DNA from: Cucumis sativus
Lineage: Eukaryota; Streptophyta; Magnoliopsida; Cucurbitales; Cucurbitaceae
NCBI RefSeq assembly: GCF_000004075.3
Contig: NC_026660.2
Location: 14,899,837-14,963,836 of the forward strand
DNA length: 64,000 nucleotides
Reading direction: 5' to 3'
In this document: piece by piece, positions 45,340 through 56,868 of the stretch
How positions within the stretch are numbered: position 1 is the stretch's first letter
Layout: every line of letters begins with the position of its first letter
The notes under the pieces: generated by a model
Database searches by the model: none
The model's input: the letters and a program-made list of their open reading frames with translations, nothing else
Told to the model about the DNA's origin: nothing
Made by a program: the position numbers and the translations under genes

Positions 45340-47309
45340 CTTTTCTTTTTTCTTTTCTTTTTTAGTTACTTTTACATTTTTTTTATTTTTTATTATTATT
45401 TTGAAAAAAAAAATTTCTTTTTATTTTTAAAAATAATCTAAGTTGATGTCCGTTTATGTTGTCTTTAGATGTCATATTTGTTATGATGTTCTTCAAAAAT
45501 AAAAAAAAAAGTCTTTCCATTTTTCGACATTAAGTACTGTATATATTTAAAACATATGAACGTTAGATATATTTTTTTATAAGGCAAACACATATTTCAT
45601 TCCACGAAAACTGTGGTCTACTCCTTCCATTATCTAAAATTCGAGCTTAGTACTATACATATTCGAAATATATGAACATTAGGTATATTGAGTATATTTT
45701 AGATATTCGATTAATTAGTGAACTATATAGGAAAATAAAAGATAATGAAGATTTTGAATGTGATACATTATAGGGTTTACATATACTAAATAAGATGGGG
45801 TATATATACACTAAATCACATAACAAAATTATTATAGCTTACAGGTATATTAAAATATACATTGATCATTTAAAAAATATATAAAGTGATAGTATGTATG
45901 TATGATATAGTCACTGTATAATATAGATACATTAAGAATGTGTCGTGTACTATTGTTTTAGTAATATTTACTATTATAAACATATAATTTAAACTCAAAT
46001 TTTGTCGAAATTACGTAGTTTACGGTATATTTAAAATATAAATGTTTATATGACTAACAACTTAATATTATTATATGAAAAACAAAATTACAACCAAAAT
46101 TAACTAAGGAAACAAATTTGGACGTTTTAGTGTATGTGATACTGTATATAAGATGGAGTATATATGTGTAAGCAATATCTAGGTAAAGTATAAAATTTGA
46201 AGAAAACGAAAACGAAAACAAAAGTAACTGAAGAAGACAACTAACCATAAGTTTGAAGAAAACAAAATTTCAAAATAAATTGAAAACTGGAATTGAAGAA
46301 CGACATTAAAGACACCAAAACAAGTCGAAGTCGTCGTCGGCGTTGGAATAAACTTCACACATTTCGAATGTGTTGATGAAAATTATTATATAAAATTATA
46401 TTTAATTAATAAATTATTTCAAAAATAATTATATACAATTATATTTAATTAATAAATTATTCCATATTATGATAGAGTTATAATTGTCCTAACAGTATAC
46501 AAAATCATAATCAATAAAATAAATTTTAATTTATGTAATTTGTGAAATTTCGTAGTATATTTAGGTTTTTTCTCTAAACCTTTCTCCTATTTACAGAGAA
46601 TTTTCGTGAGCTTTAGGTGAGCTTGGACTCATTTGCCTGTTGGGCTTGGACGTTGACCCTATTTACTTGACGGACTTGGACTCATTATTTCTTTGGTCCA
46701 ATTTTTCCATCATGAGCTTGAATTGAGTGAGATATGAGAAAACTTAACCACTCAAGATCAATCAAATTATAATTATTACAATTTTTGTTGTGATGACGTA
46801 TTGCGATTTAATTAGCCAAAATTTCTTATACAAGATATATAAAATCTTACCATGTTTTATAAATATTTTAATTAATTTTACTATATTTAAAAATATTCCA
46901 AAAATGAGAGTAAACTCAAAATTTAGTACAAAATCCCCTTAAATTTATTTTGTGTGAGAGCCTCTGTCCTTTTCTTTTATAATTGACTTTTTAGGAGATT
47001 ATATTATATTATTGCAAATTTAACGAAATTAAAAAGATTAATAAAATTGGTATATGTCAAATTGAAATTTTTATGTAAAAAACAAAGAAATCACAATTAA
47101 ATTGCGACAATATTAAAATTTAGTGACTAATAAATTTCACCAGTTATTATTTTTGCACTTAAGTAAATACAACACTTATTTTTTTGGAAGTTTTATGGTC
47201 TAATCTAATGAATTCAAAACATTTTTCTCGTTTCTTTTTTCTTTAGTTACTAAATATAGTGATGGATTAATTAGAGATCAAATCTCTAATCTCACAAGAT
47301 TTTAGAGAA
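45340..47309. other. AT-rich spacer between repeat copies 3 and 4
   Basis: No gene is supported. Contains a 43-bp-period direct repeat (46394-46462, AATTATATTTAATTAATAAA units). The patch at 46600-46720 is GC-richer, with TTGGACTCATT twice (46625 and 46677). Confidence 0.45.
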
Positions 47310-47662
47310 TGTTAGGCTTGGACCGGAAGAAGACGCGGCTCGGATGGGCAAAGGAAAACAGCTCGGGCGAATGGTGCACGCCGCTCATGGCTTGGACTGA
47401 ATGGGCGCGCAGAAAACGGCTCGGACGGAGGGGGCTCGGCACACGACTCTAACGTAAGTGGCGGCTCACGGCTCAGGGGAAGGGGTGCGGCTCAAGGCTC
47501 GGAGGTTGGGGCTTGGCTCTGACGGAAGGGGTGTCAGATGAGGAGGCGCGGCTCCAGCTCGGAGACTGGCTTGGCTCACGGCTCGGACGGGCGCGGCTGA
47601 CGTTCGGTAGCAGGAGACTCGGCTCACGACTCAGACGGAGGGGCTCGACTCACAACTTACGA
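47310..47662 (+). repeat. GC-rich minisatellite, second array
   Basis: Longer version of the 43.4 kb array: degenerate units around CGGCTCACGACTCGGACGGA. It is followed by the same pyrimidine tract and CTGCCCTCCTATTTATTATA block as copy 1. Confidence 0.8.
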
Positions 47663-48216
47663 CTTTTTCAGTTTTTTCTTTCTTTCTGTCTTTTTTTTTC
47701 TTTTCTGCCCTCCTATTTATTATATTACAATTTATGCCACAAATGAATAAATTCGTAAAATATCAACACTTGTTTTAGGATTAAAATTAAGCTATAAAAA
47801 GGAGAATTGGATATAATTAAATTTAGTGTTGTTGGTGAGGCACCAAAACAGAACGTGGCTTGTTGGCTAAGTGAATGGCAGAGTTAGGCAGACTCATTTG
47901 CTCATTCCACTGGTCGCCGGTTCGATCTATTTGGGTACGAGAAGAAAAGGGAAATAACAATAGGAATAATAATTATTATTATGTGATCATTATCCTTAAG
48001 GTATTTCAAAATACCTTTTTCATACAATAAATTATATATATAAAAAGGAAGGCTCACAAATCTTTTTATTAAAATCTTATCAAAATACCTTTATAATAAT
48101 AAAAATAGGGAAGGTCAGAGTGAGCTTAGTGATTAACATTATCATCTAAATAACATATATGTATCAAATACTACATTTTTAGTTAAAAATTTTATTTAGC
48201 GTCTACCTTTCCAAAT
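47400..48216 (+). repeat. Duplicated segment, copy 4 (partner of 43400-44120)
   Basis: Direct-orientation partner of the 43.4 kb segment, with the same internal order: minisatellite, pyrimidine tract, shared block, tRNA-like module (47826-48020) and the shared tail ending near CTTTCCAAA (48208-48216). Confidence 0.8.
47826..48020 (+). repeat. SINE-like tRNA-related module, copy 4
   Basis: A-box-like TGGCTAAGTGAATGG (from 47864), B-box GGTTCGATCT (47919-47928), and the 3' hairpin AAGGTATTTCAAAATACCTT with T tail at 47998-48020. Confidence 0.65.
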
Positions 48217-49765
48217 TTTACTTCTCCTATTTGAGTTTGTTTCTATTCAATAGACATATATAGCTTTCAACGTTTACACTTTCAATTTCTATTTCTTCAT
48301 TAAATTACTTTCTTTTTTTTGTTTGTTTATATCTATCAATCATTTTTTAAAAGATTTAAAAAGTTGTTATAAGCTAAAGTTTTATGGCTCTTTTAAAATC
48401 AAAATTAAATTTATTCTTCATAATTATATAGAATTAAGTAATACACTTTAACACCCGAGAATGAAAATAGATATTTAATGAAAGTTTGAGATTAAAATTA
48501 TAAAATTTAAAGATTTAAAAACTAAATTCAAAATTGTAACTTTTTCAAATCTGGTTTGAATTCAAATCAAATTCAAAAATTGACAAGTAAATCTATAAAA
48601 TTATGAAAGAAGAAAAGAAAGCAGACTCATGACTTCAAAAAAAAAAATCCATTAAATTCATTTTGTGCTTATTATAAATAAAAAATAGTAATTTTGGTAA
48701 AATATTTATAATATATAACAAAATTTTCAGATTTTATCAATAATAGATATTGATAGACACTATAGGTTTCTATCAGTGACATTGATAGATAGTGATAGAA
48801 GTTTATCAGTTTCTATTATTGATAGAATCCAAATTTTGGTTATAGTTTGTAAATATTTTAATCTATTTTGTTAATTTAGAAAATGACCCTCGAAAAAGTA
48901 TTATTTTTTAAAAATAATATGGATTCAATAGCCATTTGACTAAAATGAAGTCATTATTTCTTGTGAAATCGCCCGAGATCTTTGGAAAACTTGGCTTGGG
49001 TTCTGTTACATTGGTAGAATACGTAGACATGACAATGTTAAATCTTTATGCAAAGAGATTTGTTGTATAAATGAAATGAGATGAACAAAAAAGGGAGTAT
49101 CACTTTTAATGTTATTATTGTCTTTGTAGTCCTTATGGCGGGAGAGAAATCACATCATTTTCAAGGAAAAAAAAGAAAGATGTACGTATCATTAAAAGAA
49201 ATATATTTCTTAAACTCATTTATGAATAAGAGATTTAGAGTGAATACTAAAATGATTTATTCGCTTCTCAAAAATAAACATTGGAAAAGAAAATCAACAA
49301 ATCGTTAATGCTTTAATATTAATAGGATTTCTTATACGTATATGGAGTGTGGTGGTGGATCAATTATGAATAAAATTAACCAGAATTGAATCAATTGTGC
49401 CGTACGTTAATTGGAAGAATTTGTTTAAATAATTTTGAGTTTAAGATTTAATTTAGTGGAGTTCTTAAATTAATTTGATATGTATATTTAGAAAATCAAA
49501 TGTGTTGGGTCAGAGTGGAAGGGGAACCCTTTTCAATCAATAGATATAATTAATTAAAGGTAATGAAGATGCTTTGCTGTAATAAAGAGAAATTTAGGAT
49601 TGGAAAAGCAAAATGGGAAACCTATGTTCTCAAGAAAAGAATGGCACCCTCCTCTCTCTCTCTCTCTCTCTCTTCTTTATCTAACATTTACCAATTCTGT
49701 TATCATCACAACCCATTTTCTATTTTTCTCTCCCATTCCTAACATCAGACCGGCCCTTAGTTCCC
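48217..49765. other. Intergenic upstream of the ATS3-like gene
   Basis: No gene is supported. Contains short direct and inverted repeats of TATTGATAGA type (48740-48830) and a CT microsatellite (49652-49672) about 100 bp upstream of the ATG, in the likely core promoter or leader. Confidence 0.5.
49652..49672 (+). repeat. CT microsatellite upstream of the ATS3-like gene
   Basis: About ten CT repeats. Pyrimidine-rich (Y-patch) tracts in this position are common in plant promoters and leaders. Confidence 0.85.
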
Positions 49766-51305
49766 ATGGCTAATTCCGGCCGAACGTCCCCCCCGTTTAT
49801 CGCTCTTCTTCTCTTCTCTCTACTCTCCGCCACCCATTGTCTCCTCCATAACGATAAGGTAATCAACTTTTTTTTTAGGGCAATTACAATCAATACAAAT
49901 TTTAGGGTTGGTATTATTGCTCATATTTTTCTACCCGTGAAAGACTGCTACTGATATAGTTTAGGATCTGATCATTCATACACTTCCAAAACTTTATCTT
50001 ATATGTTTTGGCGTTACTTATATAATTCATATATACTTATTAATGCTTTAATATTTTTTCTTTTGCTAAATTATAAAAATTTAACTTTGCACTTTATCTA
50101 ACAAAAAATACTCCTATTTTTCTTTTTAATATTTTAAGACTACTTTTACGGGTAGAAATCATTTACAAATTTCTACAACAATTGGGACTTAACATTTTAT
50201 GGTAGTTAATTTCTTAGGTCTCAATTTTCTTTTTCCAAAATTGTGGAAATTTTTTACTCACAACCTTGTTGCATTAAAATGTTTTTGAAATGTAGAAAAT
50301 AATATTACAATATTTTTGGAAGAAATAGGTATTTTTGTAACAAACATTAAGGTCGTGGATATTTATTATAATATATTTCTTTTGGTTAAATTTTAAATTT
50401 AGTTTTTCTAATTTAGAGAATTTAAATTAATCTTAGCAAAAACTACTTATGAACACACGCACAAAAAAAAAAAAAATTAAAAAAAATGGTATAGGTAGAA
50501 TTCAACTAATTTATAATTTTATATGCATCTTAGATTATAGAGATTAAATTAATTAAGAAAAAACCAACATTATACAAATAAAAGTAAAACTCAACTTAAA
50601 TTATTTCAACTCAATTAATCCATTACTTTATCTCTTTTCTTTTTTTTTAAACTATTGATAGATATTCCATTCACATAATATAAAATTTTACTATTTTCAA
50701 ACAATTTTATTATTTTCAACTTTTTTAATATTTTTTTTTATATATAATTTGAAATTTAATGTTGGAGTATAATGAGACTTGTATTTATAGTAAAATAGTA
50801 ATGAAATTGAGAATTATTCAATAAAACAACTAGTATAATCATCTTAATTAAATAGCAGAAAAATTGTATGTACGCGGTGACCGTGGAAACAAGTTGCACG
50901 AAAGGAGCGGACACATCAAATCACGTCAGTCTTAGATTCGGAGACACAAATTCAAACGACATTGTGGTTAGACGTTTGAATTTGAAGCACGTGAGAAGAG
51001 TGGATCCTTTAGAACCTCAAGTTCTAGACGACGTTTCCAGAAAACCATTTCAAGTTTGTATGGTTGATCAGTTTCAAGTAACCGGAAAATGCGTCACCTC
51101 ACCCATATGTTACCTCTACCTTAAACTCTCTGGCACTGACGACTGGCGACCCGGATTCGTCCAAGTCCGGTCCTTGAAGGGCCCACACCTTAGCTCCAAT
51201 TATTTCTATTTCCGGCGTGTATTGCCTCGTCACGTTTGGCATGGGTTTGACACGTGTCCAGGTGAAGTCACTCCTTTTGGCATGAAACGTAATAGAAAAG
51301 TTTAA
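49766..51305 (+). CDS. ATS3-like embryo-specific secreted protein (PLAT/LH2-type fold), two exons
   Basis: Exon 1 (49766-49858) encodes 31 aa that are mostly a signal peptide (hydrophobic core IALLLFSLLSATHCLL). Exon 2 (50859-51305) encodes the mature domain, total 179 aa. Mature-domain motifs are CMYAVTVETSCTKGADTS, VSLRFGDTNSNDI, FQVTGKC, CYLYLKLSGTDDWRPGFVQV and the C-terminal DTCPGEV. They match the plant ATS3 (embryo-specific protein 3) family, whose PLAT-like beta-sandwich domain is predicted to bind lipid or protein partners. Conserved cysteines are present for disulfides. The secreted protein is likely in cell wall or protein bodies. The exon 2 part is notably GC-richer than its surroundings, as expected for a real gene. 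Confidence 0.9.
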
Positions 51306-53079
51306 ATTTAGCCCTTGTTGGATTAATTTCTTTACCATGTCAATTAAACAACCAAAATATGTTATGTGGCTTCTTTTTTAATTAACGTGAGATTTTGTTT
51401 TATCATAACCCTTTTTTTAAAAATGAAAATAGCGACAATGAATCATCCTACCAAGAGTTCGCTCTTATTAAGTTTTAGTTCACACAACTATGAATAATCT
51501 ATTTTTTGGTAGAATATCTCCTCCAATAAGTCTACCTAATTTAATACATCCAAATTTTGGTCGACAAAGGTCTACTTGGTTTGGATGTTCAATACTTTTT
51601 TCTTTCATTAGGAGATTTACCCATAAGCTTCACTGCAGAAAAATCGTTGAAAATCTCATTCACAAAAAGAATTGATTTTGTTAGTGCAGATTGTTATGTT
51701 AGCTTAGCTGATATTCATTATTAAAGTTTCCTAATCATTTTATTGGAAATTAAAACTTTCAAATAAAATTTACTAATTAAAATATCAATAAATTGAAGTG
51801 AGAAGTTGGGAAATTATGAAATGTTGCATCACACAATAAATAGAAAAAACAGATGAGAAGGAAATTAAATAATGCAATTTGATGGGCATTTATTATTCAA
51901 CTTCAATAATGATAAGAAAAAGAAAATAAAGAAATGTTTCTTTCAAAAATGAAAAAAGAAAGAAAGAAAAGAAGGAAAATAGACAGATGATTACAGAGAT
52001 TTGGTGAAACGGTGATGGAAAGTTGCATTCAGAATATTTACTACTTCTATTGTATATGTACCCTTAGATTTGACTAATCATTAATTCTCTTTGTCTCCCC
52101 TTTTTTTTTTCTTCGATTCTAAAATAAAATTTATACATTTAAAAACCTATATAAACTTTTAATCACAAAGACCTAAGATATCAACTTATCTTAGTTAATT
52201 CAATCTCTTGTATCAGTAGGATATTGGTTTGAGCTTTTCCAGTAATTCATGTATTATTGTAGATTGAATAAATTTTGAAGGGGTGAGAGATTGCTACCTT
52301 ATTTAATAAATTTATAATGAAATTATAAATAATTGTCAAATTTGGGGTTAATTACAAAGGTAGGCAACACACATCATACCCTAAATTGGATTAAAGTTAC
52401 AAAGCTGGATAATTTCGATAATATATATATATATATGTAGCTACTATATTTGTCTTCATTACAACTATTTGATTGCCGATCGAATTGTGAAATAATTAGG
52501 TTTGTGTTTAAATTTTAAATTAGAGTTCTTGAAGTCTAATTCGAAAAACTTACTCTGAACGCTCTCAACTTTTAAAGATCAAATCTTTGAATATCTTGAA
52601 AAACACAACTTTTCTTTTTAACTTAAAATTAGAAGGTAAAGCTCGAAAGATGTATTAATTAAGATCCAAAGAAAAGAACTACAATTTTGAGAACAAGCTG
52701 CAAATTCCTAAGGACAAATTAACATCTAAAACAAGTTGTAAAATCTTAAAAACAAGTTTATCTGTTTTAGTTCATGTTACTAGGAGAATATATGTGTATA
52801 GATATGGCTAAAGATTTGATTACAAATTTCAAGACAAGCCTCAAATCTCTTTACAAAAATAAGGTAAGCAACAACAAAAGTAATCAACTATGACACACTG
52901 TTTACTTTATACTTTTATACTTTTCAACCAGTGTAAATGTGGTCTATAGTGGAAGCTAAATTCATCCAAATTAAATGAAGATTACCAACAATGTATTCTA
53001 CTCTGGTTGCATTTTAGTTTCATCCAAGAATTTCACAAAGTTGCAAAGTAAAAGTTCATTAGATTAATTCTACTTAAAA

Positions 53080-53081
<2 letters not shown>

Positions 53082-53136
<55 letters not shown>
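53082..53136. repeat. Long (TA)n microsatellite
   Basis: About 27 uninterrupted TA dinucleotides, capable of cruciform extrusion; likely highly polymorphic. Confidence 0.95.
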
Positions 53137-53137
<1 letters not shown>

Positions 53138-55209
53138 CATTCCAACTTTTAAAATATAAAAAGACAAGGAAATACAGAGAACAAATAAATATATATTTAT
53201 CACAATTTTAACTATTACGAGTTGATATAGTAATAAATAACCAATAGGAGGTTATGATGATCTCTAGTTAAAGAACTAAGAGACTAATATGTTCCATTTA
53301 TGGTAGATAACTATCTAAGATTTAATATTTTAAGAGATTTTTTTATATCCAAGTATTATTTAATCAATCAAACTTGAGTGTTTGATTAAACCTCATGTTT
53401 CTCACCATCTCTAAAAAAAATACATTGAACTACTACTCCCTCCATTTTTAATGGAAATTGATGGTAAAACTGAAATCTCATGTTCCTCTAACATGAAACT
53501 AAAGCTCACCAAACCTCGAAACCGTTAGGAAAAAAAACTATCTTTAAATAAATGTAGTTGGTTAATTGATGTTTTTGTTTGTTAATAAAAAAAGAATAAA
53601 TAAATAAATAAAACATATAAAAAATTGCAATCAACATATATTTTATTCAAATAAAAACTGGTAAGTGATCGTGAAAACAAAATATGAAAAGTTCATAAAA
53701 TAACATCATATAACCCTGACAAATGAATTCAAATTTTCTGCTCCCTGATTAAACATAGAGTTACAGACATATGAACTAAGATAGAACAACTATGGACCCC
53801 GGCCAAACATAGAAATGTAAATGCTAGACATGTTATATCAACTCAACACCTCAAAGAGCCCCTAACAATCACCTCTTATAACAATTACTATTTTTTAGTC
53901 TCTAATTAGCTAGTTATAGTCAACATCTATTATTTCAAAACCCTCCATTTGCAACAATATTTTATAATTCATTCTCAAATGTAAATTTTTTACAACTCAA
54001 ACACATATTATTATAACCAAACCTAAAATAGTTTATACCTTAAATAAAAGCTATTAGAATCCAACTATAATATGATGGGATCATAACAACAAACTTTTTG
54101 TGAGCAACTTTAAAATCGATAAAAATAAGTTGTGTATGGATGAAAAAACCACCTAGAATGATCTAAAATTAATTTAATATTAAATTTATACATTTAAAAT
54201 GTAGGTAAGAAAAAGATGGAGAGGACACAAAAATTTAAAGAATTTTTTTTGGGAAAGAGAGTAAAAGAAAGTAATTAAAATTTGGTATAGGAAATATAAA
54301 TAAAAAAAAAAAAAAAAGTGAATATATTTAGGTTATATATATGTATATATAAAATAGTGAAGGAATTAGGGTTATAGTTGGTAGAAGGTTTAGGGTATAG
54401 GGAGCGGTAAGCATGGGTTTGGCATGACCGCAGTACGGGTCTGTGGTGATTGAGCTCAACTGACCAACTTCTTCTTTCCCCGTCCTGCCCAATCAATCAC
54501 TCCATGCATGCCCACCTCAACTTTTTTTTCTTTCAAAAAAATACCCCTACTAATTAGTTTACTATTACTATTACTATTATTGTTATTATTATTTTTCGAT
54601 TTGAGATCATCAATTCTATCTGCTACGCTAGGAATATATAAAATATCACATTGACTTTTTAAATAGTAAAAAATGTCTTATCAACTCACTTATATTTGGA
54701 ATATGTTTGTATTCCTTTATTTTTTTACACTACTACTCTACCTTATTTTACTTATTAACCTCTCTTCTTTACCAGCTTTTATAAAATTATTGTAAACGCT
54801 AAGATGGTTGAATATATATATATATATATATAAAATATAACATAAAAAGAATTATTCTATCATACACCTTAAAACACATTTTTATCCATTCCTAATGAAA
54901 ATAATAAAATATATATATCAACCTGTAATAAAATTAAAATTTATAGGCGCTGTTTCTTTTTATAGAAAAAACAAAAAAAATATTATATTGTTATTGAACA
55001 AAGTCTAACATTTCGTAACAAATACACACTCAGAGAGGATGCAAACAAAGTTTCGTATTCGTAAAATAAAAAATATTCAATTATATTGGTTAGATGAAAA
55101 AAAAGATATTTATAAATATATGAATAAGATCAATACTATTTCTTATGATAACTATTTTTACTAACCGTAATATTTTGAGAGGTAATTAATTACATGCATC
55201 TAATTAGTT

Positions 55210-55259
55210 CATAATATCGTAATATCATTGTTTTCATAATATCGTAATATCATTGTTTG
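55210..55259 (+). repeat. 25-bp tandem duplication
   Basis: Two copies of a unit starting CATAATATCGTAATATCATT at 55210 and 55235. Confidence 0.9.
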
Positions 55260-56828
55260 TATGGTCGGTGTGTTATCCAAGTAGATAAACTTTACATAAA
55301 TTAAAGAATGTAGTGATACAAAAAAGTTGTCTATTAGTAAAAAATTTAGCATAAAACCTTAAGAGGATTATGCCTTAAACAAACAATAATAATAAAGAAA
55401 ATGTGTCATAATAATAAAGAAAATGAGAGATGGAAGTTATTTTGTTTGAATGATTTGAAGAATTGAATAATGGAAGGAATTTTTTATAGGGTACAACTTA
55501 AGTCAAAATGTTAGATTAGATGTGTCTATTGTTTTTGTGAATCTAATATTGCATGGTCATAATTAACCCAACAGAGCTACACATTAACATGAAAGCTAAG
55601 ACGTGACATATTACAGTAAATACATCGTACGATATATGTTGGATTTAATTAATTTCCCTCTTCCAATCTACTATTGCTATTCACTAGGTTCGATGATTTA
55701 TCAAAATCCACATTTTCAAACTCTTCTTCACCATTTTTTTTTAATTTAATAATATTTATATGCTATATCTTTTCAATTTATTTTAGTACAAAATAAATAT
55801 TTTCCTACTTTTATCAAATTTTTTAAGTAATATTATTTATTTTCAAAACTTAACATCTAACCTTGTCTATTTTAAATAGAGAAGTACTTTTTTTACTATA
55901 GGTTTTAGATTTAATTATTTTCCATCTGGTGATCACTAGATTTTAGATAGAATGTTATATATATATATATATATTTGACTCTTACCATTTGAGTTTGAAT
56001 TTATTGTAGTTGAGAAATTCTAAATTGTTACAATTTTATTCTTAGAATTTGAGTTTATTCCAGTCTTGTGTTTGATTTTTGAAATTCACAATTTAACTTT
56101 GATTTTAAAATAAGTATTTATTTTTAATCTTTTGCAATAATATGTATTAATCAAATTAAAATAATTATGAAGTGAAATTATAAAAATAATTTAAAAAGGT
56201 AATGGATTATATAATTGTTTGAAATTAAGTAACAAAAAAGAAAATACAATACAAGAGAGTATGAGTGAGAATTAAGTAATAGAAGTGAAGATTAAAAATG
56301 TAAGTTTGAAAATTTAGCTTTCAAACCGAAATAAAAGGTAACATTTTAAAATAAAAAAGAAAAAACGAAAAAAAATCTTTAGAGAATTATATATATAAAT
56401 TGAAACTTAAAAGAGGATGTATAAATATGATTGGTATAATAGTAATAATAGAAGATTATAATTAGGAAATGATGAGGGAGAGGGGAATGGTAATGGTCAG
56501 AAAGAGATGACCATAGCCTGATTGACATAATGAACCGTCCAATCACCCAATTTAGTTTCATGCAAAACACACGACCCCCCCTCCATTTCTTGATTAGACC
56601 ATACCTCCCCTCCCTCTTTTACTTCTTACCTTCTTTTTTAATCAAAATAAATTCTCTCATTTACCAATCCTTCTAATTTTTACTCAATTGTAGTTAGAAA
56701 GAGAATTACCCAAATGAATTGTAAGAGTAAAAAAAGAAAAAGCATGGGCAGGAAAATTGAAAAGAAATCTTTCGAAGAAAAACCCAGAATGAATGGAAAT
56801 TGGGGAGAGAGACGAAAGGGTAGGTTTG

Positions 56829-56868
56829 GTGGGGGCCCACGGAATCGCATGAGCGGGCCCGGGCCCAC
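56829..56868. promoter_or_regulatory. Cluster of TCP-type GGGCCCAC sites
   Basis: GTGGGGGCCCAC (56829-56840) and GGGCCCAC (56861-56868) flank the palindrome GGGCCCGGGCCC (56855-56866). GGNCCCAC is the class I TCP factor core. They lie in a GC-richer island about 3 kb upstream of the WOX3-like gene. Binding is inferred from the motif alone. Confidence 0.45.

Noticed and set aside
51099..51338. Minus-strand open frame overlapping the ATS3-like exon 2
   Set aside because: It is antisense to a well-supported conserved exon and shows no family features.
54390..54520. Possible miRNA precursor or small gene in a GC-richer patch (TGATTGAGCTCAACTGACCA)
   Set aside because: The resemblance to miR171 is limited to TGATTGAGC, and no convincing fold-back arm is seen nearby.
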